DNA of 64,000 nucleotides from Deinococcus psychrotolerans. Its GTDB lineage: Bacteria > Deinococcota > Deinococci > Deinococcales > Deinococcaceae. The position numbers were made by a program, and so were the translations under genes. The stretch covers positions 1,256,501 to 1,320,500 of the forward strand of contig NZ_CP034183.1 of the NCBI RefSeq assembly GCF_003860465.1. The letters run 5' to 3'. The notes below the pieces were generated by a model. The model made no database searches, was not told where the DNA came from, and was given only the letters and a program-made list of their open reading frames with translations. Positions 48,973 to 58,591 of this stretch are shown piece after piece (position 1 is the stretch's first letter; each line of letters opens with the position of its first letter).

Positions 48973-49824
48973 TCAGGGGTAGTTCTTGCCGTCCACCTGA
49001 GCGCTGATCAGTTCAGTGGAAAACGGGGCGTAGCCGCCCACCCCTCCGACGGTACATCCAGCTTTACTAAAATCCGATTTGACACTGCCCGGCATACCCG
49101 CGTAAGTGGTGCCAGTGAAGGTGCAGTTCGATTGTGTACTGGACAGCAGCCCAATGCCAGAAATGGTCACCTCCAATTTGTAGGCACTGTAGGTGACTGG
49201 GCAAGCCGAAAAGCTTCCAGCAAGTACGTTCACGCTGGTGGCCGCGCCGACGCTGAGGGTATAGGCGGTGTCTACCCTGGCCCTGATATTGAAACCACCG
49301 GCTGAAGATGTGGCCGTCGCCGCGAAGGCAACCGTTGAATTAGAGCCGCTGGCAAGCTTGAGCGGCAAGTAAGGCACAGGGCTATACACCACATCACTGG
49401 TAGTGGTGCCGCTGGCGTCAAAACTCTGGGCGTAGACCGCACCGAAAGTAGCCCCCTGCACGTCGTAGTAGATGACGCTCGAGCCGGTCAGGATGGTCGC
49501 CTGCGCGTCGCTGTACGTTCTGGTTTCCACCGCCGTCAGCGTCTGGCCTTTGAAGCTGCGGCTGCCCAGCACCGTTTCGCGGCTGTAGTGGACACTTGCA
49601 GGCGACCCCAATGAAGTGACTTTGCTCAGGCGCGTGTCGCCCGTACCAAAAGTCATGAAAGCGCAAGTGCCTGCGACAGGGCCACCGCTTCCGCCACCGC
49701 CACTACCGCTACCGCCGCCACCCATGCTAGAGGGCGGCGAGGTAGGATTACAAGCTGAAAGTGTCCCCGCCACAGCGGCCAACGCCACCATCAACCGCAC
49801 GTTGATTGCCCTGAACTGCGCCAT
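48973..49824 (-). CDS. Putative lipoprotein with Gly/Ser linker, unknown function
   Basis: 283-aa exported protein: signal peptide ending in lipobox LSAC, a [20 protein letters not shown] linker, then a beta-rich domain with four or more Cys (GTCAFMTFG, SACPVTYSA, SNCTFTG, AGCTVGG). No family recognised. AGGAGG 9 nt before ATG 49824 fixes the start. It is convergent with the ABC permease, 9 bp away. Confidence 0.72.
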   Translation of the reverse strand: MAQFRAINVRLMVALAAVAGTLSACNPTSPPSSMGGGGSGSGGGGSGGPVAGTCAFMTFGTGDTRLSKVTSLGSPASVHYSRETVLGSRSFKGQTLTAVETRTYSDAQATILTGSSVIYYDVQGATFGAVYAQSFDASGTTTSDVVYSPVPYLPLKLASGSNSTVAFAATATSSAGGFNIRARVDTAYTLSVGAATSVNVLAGSFSACPVTYSAYKLEVTISGIGLLSSTQSNCTFTGTTYAGMPGSVKSDFSKAGCTVGGVGGYAPFSTELISAQVDGKNYP

Positions 49825-50051
49825 ACTTGTAACCTCCTGAGCCTTGTAAAGCATTGTGAATTGGGAAAGGAATGAGCAAATCATCTCATTTTCAGCTAAA
49901 GCATTGAGTTTAGATAAAGAGAAGATGAAAGAACTCCTCTCCGTAACCTGTCTTCAAGGCGTTTGGGCGAGAGCAAACGATAAAGCGCTGGAGTCGGCGC
50001 TCAGGCGGACTTGGTCAAGGCCGGTAGAATGCAGCCCTCAGGGAGGCTATT

Positions 50052-50522
50052 GTGACTGACGTCTGGAGTTTTCTGTTTCTCAACGGTGAGTTCGCGCCGC
50101 GCCAGTACATTCTGGACGGACTGACCTCTGAGCAAGTCGGTGTGCGGCCCGCCGAGAATGTCCATAGCATTTATGAGGAGCTTTGGCACACTGCTCTGTG
50201 GCAGCAGATTGTCTTAGAACAAGACGCGGAGGCCATCAAGCGCTGGGAGCAAAACGAACTCTTGCCCCCTAGTCCTGCGCCTGAAGACGAGGCAGCTTGG
50301 CAAGAGTTGGTTGCGTCGTTTCTGACTTCTTCGCAGCGTGCGGTAGAGCTGGCCAAAAACGGGGCCTGGCTGGAAACCGAAGAGGAAAGTAGCAATCCCG
50401 GCTTCACCTGGCGAAACGCACTCGAGCAGCTCGCCGTTCACAACGCTTACCATCTGGGCAAAATTGTCTTGCTCCGGCAGCTGCTGGGCTGCTGGACACC
50501 ACGCCCCAAACAAACTCAGTAG
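50052..50522 (+). CDS. DinB/YfiT-fold protein 1
   Basis: 156-aa four-helix-bundle protein of the DinB superfamily, with metal-ligand His in YEELWHTALWQQ and the HxxxHLGK motif in NAYHLGKIVLLRQ preceded by His in LAVHN. Family members bind Zn or Ni and some are thiol-dependent transferases; DinB proteins are often damage- or stress-induced, and Deinococcus has many. GTG 50052 with GGGAGG upstream. A TAGAAT box at 50025-50030 could be the -10 of a short-leader transcript. Confidence 0.82.
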   Translation: MTDVWSFLFLNGEFAPRQYILDGLTSEQVGVRPAENVHSIYEELWHTALWQQIVLEQDAEAIKRWEQNELLPPSPAPEDEAAWQELVASFLTSSQRAVELAKNGAWLETEEESSNPGFTWRNALEQLAVHNAYHLGKIVLLRQLLGCWTPRPKQTQ

Positions 50523-50889
50523 GGCAGATGGCCCGACAATTGCTCAGCACTGGTCAGCGGCGTCGAATTACGTTTGAGCTCCGCCGACCGAGCACACTTG
50601 ATGCGGGTGTTCAAAAGGATGATGGGAACGACGCCGGGCGCACTCCAACAAGCAAAATTCTACAGAACACCCAAGAACGTCAAGCCCTAAACAGCGTGAC
50701 TCACGCTTCCACCCCCAGTCTTCCTTTCTTGCCGGATTCCGGGCCATACCGCCGATCTGGTTGGGCGTGGCTCTCTTTGGCGTCGCCTGCACGGTGGCAG
50801 CCCTCTTATTCTGGCGAACGAAGGCGATCGGCTGGGAGCTTTTGAGCAGATTTGCAGTGTACTGAGGGCTGCGGCAGATCGCTTGGCTT
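50523..50889. other. Gene-poor region with decayed coding sequence
   Basis: 367 bp between two DinB genes. No intact gene. It holds an AraC C-terminal fragment (50568-50690) and, in another frame, a hydrophobic tail (50731-50865: IPPIWLGVALFGVACTVAAL then FWRTKAIGWELLSRFAVY) that may be the end of a lost small membrane protein. Confidence 0.5.
50568..50690 (+). pseudogene. Remnant of an AraC-family regulator (C-terminus only)
   Basis: About 40 codons reading LSSADRAHLMRVFKRMMGTTPGAL (quoted in part from SSADRAHLMRVFKRMMG and TTPGAL) and ending YRTPKNVKP-stop. This is the second helix-turn-helix and conserved FKRxxGxTPGxxR end of AraC regulators. No upstream start or first helix-turn-helix is found in frame, so it is a decayed fragment. 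Confidence 0.6.
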
Positions 50890-51342
50890 TTACCCCAACT
50901 TGACAAAAAACGGCGGCGTTACGCCCACCATGCGGGCCATCAGCCAGGCCTGACCTTTGTGATGCGCTTCGTGCTGAACAAGAAACTCCATCAAAGCGCC
51001 GATGGGCATTTCGCGGCCACCGAAGGCGGACACCTGCCGGTCAAAGTCTTCGTCACTCAGAGCGCTTATCATGTCCACCACCTGCTCGGTGGACGCCGCC
51101 AGCCGGGTGCGGGCCGACGCCAGATCAGCGCTGCCCTCAGCGGCGGCAACAGGTTTCTCGCCGCTGAGCATGGCGGGAATGCGGGCCGTGGAGGCCGAGA
51201 GGTGGTCGGCCAGCCCCACGAAGCTCATTCCCCCTTCCCAGGCTTTGAAGTTCCCCTGTTCGCTGGGCAACTCGGCGTAGAGGTCTTGCAGGGCGGCGCG
51301 GTGCATCCGGTAAGCGTTGATGTAGTTCTGAGCGCGGGTCAT
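50890..51342 (-). CDS. DinB/YfiT-fold protein 2
   Basis: 150-aa DinB superfamily protein. His ligands fit GLADHLSAS and the HxxxH motif in FLVQHEAHHKGQAWLMARMVG; FGGREMPIGALM precedes it. Probable cytosolic metalloprotein of unknown reaction. ATG 51342 (MTRAQNYINAYRMHRAAL) is chosen over a start five codons upstream because a TATGCT -10 box ends 6 nt before it. It is distinct in sequence from the other two DinB proteins in the window. Confidence 0.83.
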   Translation of the reverse strand: MTRAQNYINAYRMHRAALQDLYAELPSEQGNFKAWEGGMSFVGLADHLSASTARIPAMLSGEKPVAAAEGSADLASARTRLAASTEQVVDMISALSDEDFDRQVSAFGGREMPIGALMEFLVQHEAHHKGQAWLMARMVGVTPPFFVKLG

Positions 51343-51348
51343 GAGCGC

Positions 51349-51354
51349 AGCATA
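51349..51354 (-). promoter_or_regulatory. Leaderless -10 box (TATGCT) for DinB protein 2
   Basis: TATGCT on the minus strand ends 6 nt before ATG 51342. Confidence 0.55.
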
Positions 51355-51410
51355 CACCCATGCGAAAGTGGCCCCCAGACAGGCGGGCCACTTTGCTTGA
51401 CGCTGAGAAT

Positions 51411-51797
51411 TTAGAGGGGACGTTGCCGGAGCGCGTCGCGGATCTCGGCCAAGAGCTTTTCCTCGTTGGTGGGTTCGGCAACCGGGGGCTTTTCTTCACG
51501 CTTGAAGCGCTCCATCAACCTATTGAAAGGCACGATGACAAAAAAGTAGATGACCGCGGCAGACAACACAAAGCTCAGGAGAGCAGTGATGAATGCGCCG
51601 TACTTGAAGACGCTCCCGTTGATGGTGAAGACCAGCGCCGAGAAATCCGGCACACCGCCAAAAATACCGATGATCGGTAGAATGAGGCCGCTGGTGAACG
51701 ACTCCACCACTTTGCCGAAAGCCGCACCGATCAGCACACCGACTGCCAGATCAATCAAATTGCCGCGCAACAGAAACTTCTGAAATCCACTTACCAT
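51411..51797 (-). CDS. mscL: Large-conductance mechanosensitive channel
   Basis: 128-aa inner membrane channel that opens under hypo-osmotic stress. Two membrane helices: LRGNLIDLAVGVLIGAAFGK (pore helix with the Gly/Ala pattern) and ALLSFVLSAAVIYFFVIVPF. The C-terminal bundle helix EEKLLAEIRDALRQRP is present. Length and motifs match the family closely. Confidence 0.96.
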   Translation of the reverse strand: MVSGFQKFLLRGNLIDLAVGVLIGAAFGKVVESFTSGLILPIIGIFGGVPDFSALVFTINGSVFKYGAFITALLSFVLSAAVIYFFVIVPFNRLMERFKREEKPPVAEPTNEEKLLAEIRDALRQRPL

Positions 51798-51922
51798 GTG
51801 TTAATTTTTCCACTTTCTGCGCCGGAGCACAATCTGGAGCTCTCGATGTCGTCTAGACATGAAGCCAATTTCTGACGTGCTTCGGAAGATTTGTTGCCGT
51901 TTAGCCAACAGCGTGTTGACAC

Positions 51923-53395
<1,473 letters not shown>

Positions 53396-53594
53396 ATCAA
53401 ACTCCTCAGTTCAAACCCTTCTTGGGCGGGCCACCTCTGCCGCCGCGCCTACCAAAAGGCAACTCTCCATCTAAGCGGGCTGACCCTAAACGCGGCAGTT
53501 TAACAGAAATACTGGCTCAGTTTAGGAAGGCGGGGCACGGTTGCCGCTTCGGGGAGCCTTCAGCACCTTTTGCCGCGCCGCGCCCCAAAACCCA

Positions 53595-54683
53595 CTACAG
53601 CCCCACGCTCATCAAAAACCCCTGCACCAATCCCCCGGCTCCCACCAACCAGACCATCAACACCGCGCCCAGCAGCAGCGGCTTGGCCCCGGCCTGACGG
53701 ATGGCTCCGAAGTGGGTGGTCAGGCCCAGCGCGGCCATCGCCATGCTGAGCAGCAGGGTATCAAGGGTGATCAGGTTGTGCAGTAAGCGCACCGGCAGCA
53801 GGTGGAGCGAGTTAAACAGCGCCACGCCGATGAAGGCGAAGGCAAACCAGGGAATGCTCAGCTTGACTTTCTCTGCACTGCCTTTTTGTGCGCCGCGCTG
53901 ATCGGTGCGGCGCGGCTCTGAGCGGCCCCAGAAGTACGACAGCAGCATTAAAAACGGCGCGAGCAAGATGACCCGCAGCAGCTTGACCGTCACCGCCGCG
54001 TCAGCCACCTGCGGGCTGATGGCGCGGCCTGCGGCGACCACCTGCGCGACCTCGTGAACCGTCGAGCCGATGTAGACCCCGAAGTGAAGCCCCGAAAACG
54101 GCCACCAGTGCCAGGCATCCATCTGCGGATACAAGAAAATGCCGATGGTGCCGAAGATGACCACTGTGGCGACAGCCACCGCGACCTTCTCGGCCTGCGC
54201 CTTGACGATGGGTTCGGTGGCCATCACGGCGGCAGCGCCGCAGATGCTGCTGCCCGCGCCGATCAGAATGGCCGTCTGGGCATCGAGCCTCAGCCAGCGC
54301 GTGCCCAGCCAGAACGCCAGAAAGAAGGTGCTGCTGAGCATCAGCAGATCAGCCAGCAGCCCGCCCAGCCCCACGCCCAGAATCTGCTGAATGGTCAGGC
54401 GCAGACCGTACAAGATGATGCCCAGCCGCAGCAGCGCACCCTTGCTGAAGGTGACGCCCGGTTGCGCGGTGGGGGCGAGGCGGGTGTAAAAGGTGTTGCC
54501 CACCAAAATGCCCAGCACAATCGCCAGGGTCAGGCTGCTGAGGCCAAATGAGCTGAGCCAGCCCTGCGTGTCCAGCCACAGCGCACTGCCCGCCACCGCG
54601 CCAGAGAGCAGCAGACCGGGCAGCAGTTGAGCGAACTGAGACTGAAATCGGGAGGGTTGGTGCGGAGCGGGAGCGGAAGACAT
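53595..54683 (-). CDS. YeiH/UPF0324-family putative sulfate exporter
   Basis: 362-aa inner membrane protein with about ten helices. Family hallmarks: LAIVLGILVGNTFY, GALLRLGIILYGLRLTIQQI, IGAGSSICGAAAVMA and STVHEVAQVVAAGRAIS. The family is annotated as putative sulfate or small anion exporters, and the role is unproven. A TAGCAT box ends 6 nt before ATG 54683. It is divergent from a LysR regulator, the common arrangement for yeiH and yeiE-like genes. Confidence 0.87.
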   Translation of the reverse strand: MSSAPAPHQPSRFQSQFAQLLPGLLLSGAVAGSALWLDTQGWLSSFGLSSLTLAIVLGILVGNTFYTRLAPTAQPGVTFSKGALLRLGIILYGLRLTIQQILGVGLGGLLADLLMLSSTFFLAFWLGTRWLRLDAQTAILIGAGSSICGAAAVMATEPIVKAQAEKVAVAVATVVIFGTIGIFLYPQMDAWHWWPFSGLHFGVYIGSTVHEVAQVVAAGRAISPQVADAAVTVKLLRVILLAPFLMLLSYFWGRSEPRRTDQRGAQKGSAEKVKLSIPWFAFAFIGVALFNSLHLLPVRLLHNLITLDTLLLSMAMAALGLTTHFGAIRQAGAKPLLLGAVLMVWLVGAGGLVQGFLMSVGL

Positions 54684-54689
54684 GCATCC

Positions 54690-54695
54690 ATGCTA
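54690..54695 (-). promoter_or_regulatory. Leaderless -10 box (TAGCAT) for yeiH-like gene
   Basis: TAGCAT on the minus strand ends 6 nt before ATG 54683. Confidence 0.6.
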
Positions 54696-54736
54696 GGTTT
54701 GGCAGCGTTATAAATCTAATTCATTCTTTGATCTAC

Positions 54737-54757
54737 GTTATCCATTATCTGAATAAC
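54737..54757. promoter_or_regulatory. LysR-type binding box, T-N11-A
   Basis: GTTAT - 11 bp - ATAAC, a perfect 5-bp dyad with LysR spacing, between the divergent yeiH-like and lysR genes and 2 bp before the lysR -10 box. It could support both autorepression and control of the exporter. Confidence 0.7.
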
Positions 54758-54759
54758 TT

Positions 54760-54765
54760 TAGACT
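54760..54765 (+). promoter_or_regulatory. Leaderless -10 box (TAGACT) for lysR
   Basis: TAGACT ends 6 nt before GTG 54772. Confidence 0.6.
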
Positions 54766-54771
54766 GGGCGA

Positions 54772-55689
54772 GTGGCAATTCAAGCAGATGGTCTGATTTG
54801 TTTTGCGGCGGTGGCTCGGCTCGGCAACGTGTCACGGGCTGCCGAGCAACTCAACCGCAGTCAACCGGCTCTCTCGGCTCAGTTGCGCGGGCTGCGCGAA
54901 GCGGTGGGCGAGCCGCTCTATATCAGACGCCGCAGCGGTATCGAACTCACCGAAGCGGGCCGGGCGCTGCTGCCGCACGCACTGAGTGCTGAGCGCGGCC
55001 TGCGTCAGGCGCGGGAGTGGGCCGAGAAAGTGCATTCGGGGCAGTGGGGCCAGCTTTCGCTGCTGGCCAGCGTGACCGCTGCGGAGTATTTTTTGCCCCA
55101 GCACCTCGCACAGTTTTGCCGAGCGTTTCCGGAGGTGCAGGTCAAGATCGAGGCCTGCAATTCGCAGCACGTCGAAGACCTGATGCTGTCCGGGCGGGGC
55201 GAACTGGGCATCGTCGAGGGCGAACTCTCGCGGCTCGACAGCGCCCTGAGCGCCCGCCCCCTGCTGGAAGACCGGCTGGTGCTGGTGATCTCGCCGCAGC
55301 ACCCCTGGGCCGCCGGAACTCCCCAGTTGGCCGATCTGAGCCGCTGCCTACTGATTCAGCGCGAGCCGGGATCGGGGACGCGGGCCGTCACCGAACGCGC
55401 CTTCCAGCTTCTGGGGCTGGAGCGGCGCACCTTGCTGGAAGCCAGCGGCACCCAGACCATTAAAGAACTGGTGATGCAGGGGGTGGGCGCGGCGTTTCTC
55501 TCGTCGCTGGCCGTTCAGCGCGAGGTCGGGGCGGGCCAACTGCTGATGCTGGAATTTCCCGAACTCTCGCTGGCCCGTCCGCTGACGCTGGTGACACTGG
55601 AGGGTCAGCCGCTCAGCTTGCCCGCTCAGCAGTTCATCAAGTTGCTGACCGCCACGCAGACGACAGCAGGGCAAAACAGTGAGGTCTAG
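54772..55689 (+). CDS. LysR-family transcriptional regulator
   Basis: 305-aa regulator. Winged helix in residues 1-65 (FAAVARLGNVSRAAEQLNRS then QPALSAQLRGLREAVGEPLY), and a periplasmic-binding-like effector domain (GQLSLLASVTAAEYFLPQHL, NSQHVEDLMLSGRGELGIVE). The C-terminal domain resembles YeiE/CysL-type regulators of sulfur and anion transport. GTG start from the -10 box. It probably controls the divergent YeiH-like exporter. Its stop shares the tetranucleotide CTAG with the stop of the convergent DinB gene. Confidence 0.92.
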   Translation: MAIQADGLICFAAVARLGNVSRAAEQLNRSQPALSAQLRGLREAVGEPLYIRRRSGIELTEAGRALLPHALSAERGLRQAREWAEKVHSGQWGQLSLLASVTAAEYFLPQHLAQFCRAFPEVQVKIEACNSQHVEDLMLSGRGELGIVEGELSRLDSALSARPLLEDRLVLVISPQHPWAAGTPQLADLSRCLLIQREPGSGTRAVTERAFQLLGLERRTLLEASGTQTIKELVMQGVGAAFLSSLAVQREVGAGQLLMLEFPELSLARPLTLVTLEGQPLSLPAQQFIKLLTATQTTAGQNSEV

Positions 55690-56180
55690 CTTCGGTTCTG
55701 CTGCCGGTAAAAGCCGATCAAATCCGTATTGACGGCGCTGTGACCGAGCTGGCGCAGCATCCCCACCACCTGACCCCGGTGATAGCTGGCGTGGTTGACG
55801 ATGTGGCGCAGACTGTCATCTACCCGACTCACCATCGGCTCTCCCCAAAGATTGTCGTAGTGCAGAAGCTGCTCTGGCGGCAATTGAACCACCAAAGCGC
55901 GGCGCTCCTGCAAGTGAACCAGCCAGCGGGGCAGCAGCTCAGACAGTGGCAGCAGTTCACCGGGCGCTGGAAAACCGGGCGGCTTCTCCCCTCTGAGCCG
56001 CGCCGTCCAGATCAGCTCAGAGCCGTAGAGATGCGCCAGCGTGCCGCCGATGCCGCCGTGACTGCTGCCCAGATCGCGGCCAAATTCTTCGGCGCTGAGC
56101 GGCGTCAGCGTCTGCACAGTGCGCTCGGTTGCCCAGGCGTGGTAATCGAGCAGGGTCAGGAGTTCGTCCACACAGTCCAT
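55686..56180 (-). CDS. DinB/YfiT-fold protein 3
   Basis: 164-aa DinB superfamily protein. His ligands fit LLDYHAWATERTV, LAHLYGSELIW and the HASYHRGQVVGMLRQLG motif. It is the most typical DinB of the three here. The start may be ATG 56180 (MDCVDELL) or GTG 56195. Its 3' end overlaps the convergent lysR stop by 4 nt. Confidence 0.85.
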   Translation of the reverse strand: MDCVDELLTLLDYHAWATERTVQTLTPLSAEEFGRDLGSSHGGIGGTLAHLYGSELIWTARLRGEKPPGFPAPGELLPLSELLPRWLVHLQERRALVVQLPPEQLLHYDNLWGEPMVSRVDDSLRHIVNHASYHRGQVVGMLRQLGHSAVNTDLIGFYRQQNRS

Positions 56181-56405
56181 TTTGCGCTCTCTCACCAGCC
56201 GAAACCCACAAGCCGCCCGCAGTTACAAACGCCTGCACCTGTATCCTGTATCTTATTTTGCTTCGCGTTCAGACTTGCCTCAAGGTGAGATCAACGAACG
56301 CCCGAAAACGCGCACCCCAAAGATGTGTAAGGGTCAGGCGCACCATATCGGCGCACTTCCGGCATGACTCCGCTGGAACTGCGACACCGCAAAGGAGAGT
56401 CAGTT

Positions 56406-57731
56406 ATGCATAAAGTCGCTATTGTAGGCCGCCCCAACGTGGGCAAGTCGAGTCTTTTCAACCGTCTGGTGGGCCGCCGCGAGGCCGTCGTGGCCGACTT
56501 CCCCGGCGTGACCCGTGACGCCAAAGAAGGCCTGATGATGTACCAGAACCACCGGATCATTTTGATCGATACCGGCGGACTGTGGAGTGGCGACGAGTGG
56601 GAACAGGCCATTCGTGAAAAAGCCGAGTGGGCCATGGAAGGCGCTCAGAGCGTGATTTTCGTGACCGACCCACGCGAGGGGCTGTCGGCTGCCGACTACG
56701 AGGTGGCCGATTGGCTGCGCAAGCTCGGCAAGCCGGTGATCGTGGCCGCCAACAAAATCGATTCGCCCAAGCACGAAACCTACCTCGCCGATCTGTGGGG
56801 CTTGGGCTTCGGCGATCCGGTGGCGCTCAGTGCCGAGCACGCACGCGGCCTAGACGACCTGCTCGACCGCGTGATGGAGCACATGCCCGAAGATACCGAA
56901 GACGTGCCGGACATCGCGCCGATTCGCATTTCGTTTATCGGGCGGCCCAACGTGGGCAAGTCCAGCTTGCTCAATGCCCTGACCGGCACCGAGCGCGTCA
57001 TCGTGGCCGATCAGCCCGGCACCACCCGCGACAGCGTGGACGTGGAATGGGATTACTCGGGTCAGCGCTTCGTGCTGGTCGACACGGCGGGTATTCGCAA
57101 GCGGCCCGACACCAGCATCGAGGAATACGCCATTGAGCGCTCCAAGACCGCCATCGAGCGCAGCGACGTGATCTGGTTGGTGGTCAACGCCAGCGAGATC
57201 GGCGATCACGAACTCAAGCTCGCCAACCTCTCGTATGAGAGCGGCAAGCCCGTCATTGTGGTGGTCAACAAGTGGGATCTGGTGCCCGACGAAGAACTCA
57301 AACGCACCGAGCGCGAACTCAACGAAAAGCTCCACCACATCGCCTACGCGCCCCGCGTCTATACCTCGGCCATCAACGATTACGGCATCCACGACATGCT
57401 GGCCGAAGCCATGAAACTCTATGAAAAGTGGCAAAGCCGCGTGCCGACCAGCGAACTCAACAGGTGGCTGGGTATCTGGACGATGAAACAGCGGATGCCC
57501 AACTTCCACGGCAAGTCGCTGCGGATGTACTTTATGACGCAGGTGGAAACCGCGCCGCCAACTTTTGCGGTCTTTTGCAACCGCGCCGATTTCGTGACGC
57601 GGGCTTACGAGGGCTTTTTGATGAACCGTATCCGCGAGGATCTGGGGATGGCGGGCGTGCCGGTGCGCCTGAAATGGAAAGAGAAAGGGCCATACAAGAA
57701 AGGCAAGAAGGGCGGAGACGACGAAGAGTAA
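56406..57731 (+). CDS. der: Ribosome-associated GTPase Der (EngA)
   Basis: 441-aa essential GTPase for 50S subunit assembly with two tandem G domains and a KH-like tail. Domain 1: GRPNVGKSSLFNRLVG, TRDAKEG, DTGG, NKID. Domain 2 (from residue ~175): GRPNVGKSSLLNALTG, TRDSVD, DTAGIRKR, NKWD. The C-terminus ends in a Lys/Gly/Glu-rich tail (KGPYKKGKKGGDDEE). AAAGGAGAG lies upstream of ATG 56406, which fixes the start; the upstream in-frame ATG is not preferred. Confidence 0.96.
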   Translation: MHKVAIVGRPNVGKSSLFNRLVGRREAVVADFPGVTRDAKEGLMMYQNHRIILIDTGGLWSGDEWEQAIREKAEWAMEGAQSVIFVTDPREGLSAADYEVADWLRKLGKPVIVAANKIDSPKHETYLADLWGLGFGDPVALSAEHARGLDDLLDRVMEHMPEDTEDVPDIAPIRISFIGRPNVGKSSLLNALTGTERVIVADQPGTTRDSVDVEWDYSGQRFVLVDTAGIRKRPDTSIEEYAIERSKTAIERSDVIWLVVNASEIGDHELKLANLSYESGKPVIVVVNKWDLVPDEELKRTERELNEKLHHIAYAPRVYTSAINDYGIHDMLAEAMKLYEKWQSRVPTSELNRWLGIWTMKQRMPNFHGKSLRMYFMTQVETAPPTFAVFCNRADFVTRAYEGFLMNRIREDLGMAGVPVRLKWKEKGPYKKGKKGGDDEE

Positions 57732-57791
57732 TCTGCCGCAGCGGGCCGCAAGTTTCATGCTGACCTGAACTCTGCCTTCCATTCTTCGTGC

Positions 57792-58277
57792 ATGACTTCA
57801 TCTTCATTTCGCAAGTCGGCTTTGCTGACCGCGACCCTCGTTTTGGCTGTCGGCCCGCTCAGCACCAGCCACGCCCTTCTCGACAAAACCCGCTTCGTGG
57901 CCCACCTCGGCGCGGCCTATTTTGCCTTTCACCACTGGGTTTGGGCACCCTACCGCAGTGGGCAGTTCGCGGCGGGCGCGGCGGGGCGCACCGTCAAACT
58001 GGTCAAGGGGGGCGCGGCCCTGTTGTTTGCCGCTCACGAACTCAATGTCGCTGAGAAGGTCGCCCACAACAGCAACTCTCCTCTCCTCAAAAAGATGGAC
58101 GGCGAGCTGACCAAGCTTCAGGCTTCATTCAGCAACATCGGCAGCGACCTCAAACAGGGCAAGTTCAACGAAGCGGACTTGCAAAGCCTCAATGACCAGA
58201 CCCAGCAAGTCAGCAGCGCCTCGGCAGCGAACGGACAGACCATTAGAGACATTGCCGCGCCGATTCCGGGGTTGTAA
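57792..58277 (+). CDS. Exported hypothetical protein
   Basis: 161 aa. Signal peptide (SALLTATLVLAVGPLSTSHA), then a His/Trp-containing helical stretch (AYFAFHHWVWAPYRSGQF) and a Ser/Gln-rich coiled region (LQSLNDQTQQVSSASAANG). No recognised domain. It lies 60 bp after der and may be co-transcribed with it; a terminator follows. Confidence 0.65.
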   Translation: MTSSSFRKSALLTATLVLAVGPLSTSHALLDKTRFVAHLGAAYFAFHHWVWAPYRSGQFAAGAAGRTVKLVKGGAALLFAAHELNVAEKVAHNSNSPLLKKMDGELTKLQASFSNIGSDLKQGKFNEADLQSLNDQTQQVSSASAANGQTIRDIAAPIPGL

Positions 58278-58591
58278 ACCGCTTCACCGCTTTAACCGAA
58301 TAGACGCTCAGAACAAGCCATGCTGCCCTCAGCATTGGCTTTTTTGATTGTGGCTGGGTCGGCGTCCAGTTTCTGGCTCCCACACACCACAAACAGGGTC
58401 GTTCGGGGCCAGCCGAGTGACGGCGCACCTTCGCCCACCGAACTTGCGCCGCTTACAACTAGCCTGTCCAATTCTCAGCGGCAACCCTGCCTCCGAGTGA
58501 GCGTTAGGAGGTTTAAAGGCCCTGATACTTTTCGGCTGAGTTTGCCGCGAACTGTCCTGCACTCTCCGGAGAAGTGCCCGCCGCCCAAACC
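58278..58591. other. Intergenic region after the der cluster
   Basis: About 310 bp between convergent genes. It contains one terminator (58315-58345). The remainder, 58346-58591, shows no coding frame, promoter or repeat that I can support. Confidence 0.5.
58315..58345 (+). terminator. Rho-independent terminator
   Basis: AAGCCA-TGCTG pairs with CAGCA-T-TGGCTT (one bulged T, CCCT loop) followed by six T, about 40 bp after the 58277 stop. Confidence 0.85.

Noticed and set aside
50528..50845. 105-codon plus-strand frame in the gap between DinB genes
   Set aside because: Arg/Ser-rich translation with no domain; the recognisable AraC remnant and membrane tail are in other frames, so this is not a gene.
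51840..51890. ATGTC-GTCTA-GACAT palindrome upstream of mscL
   Set aside because: Only a 5-bp arm pair; too short in a GC-rich genome to call an operator without conservation data.
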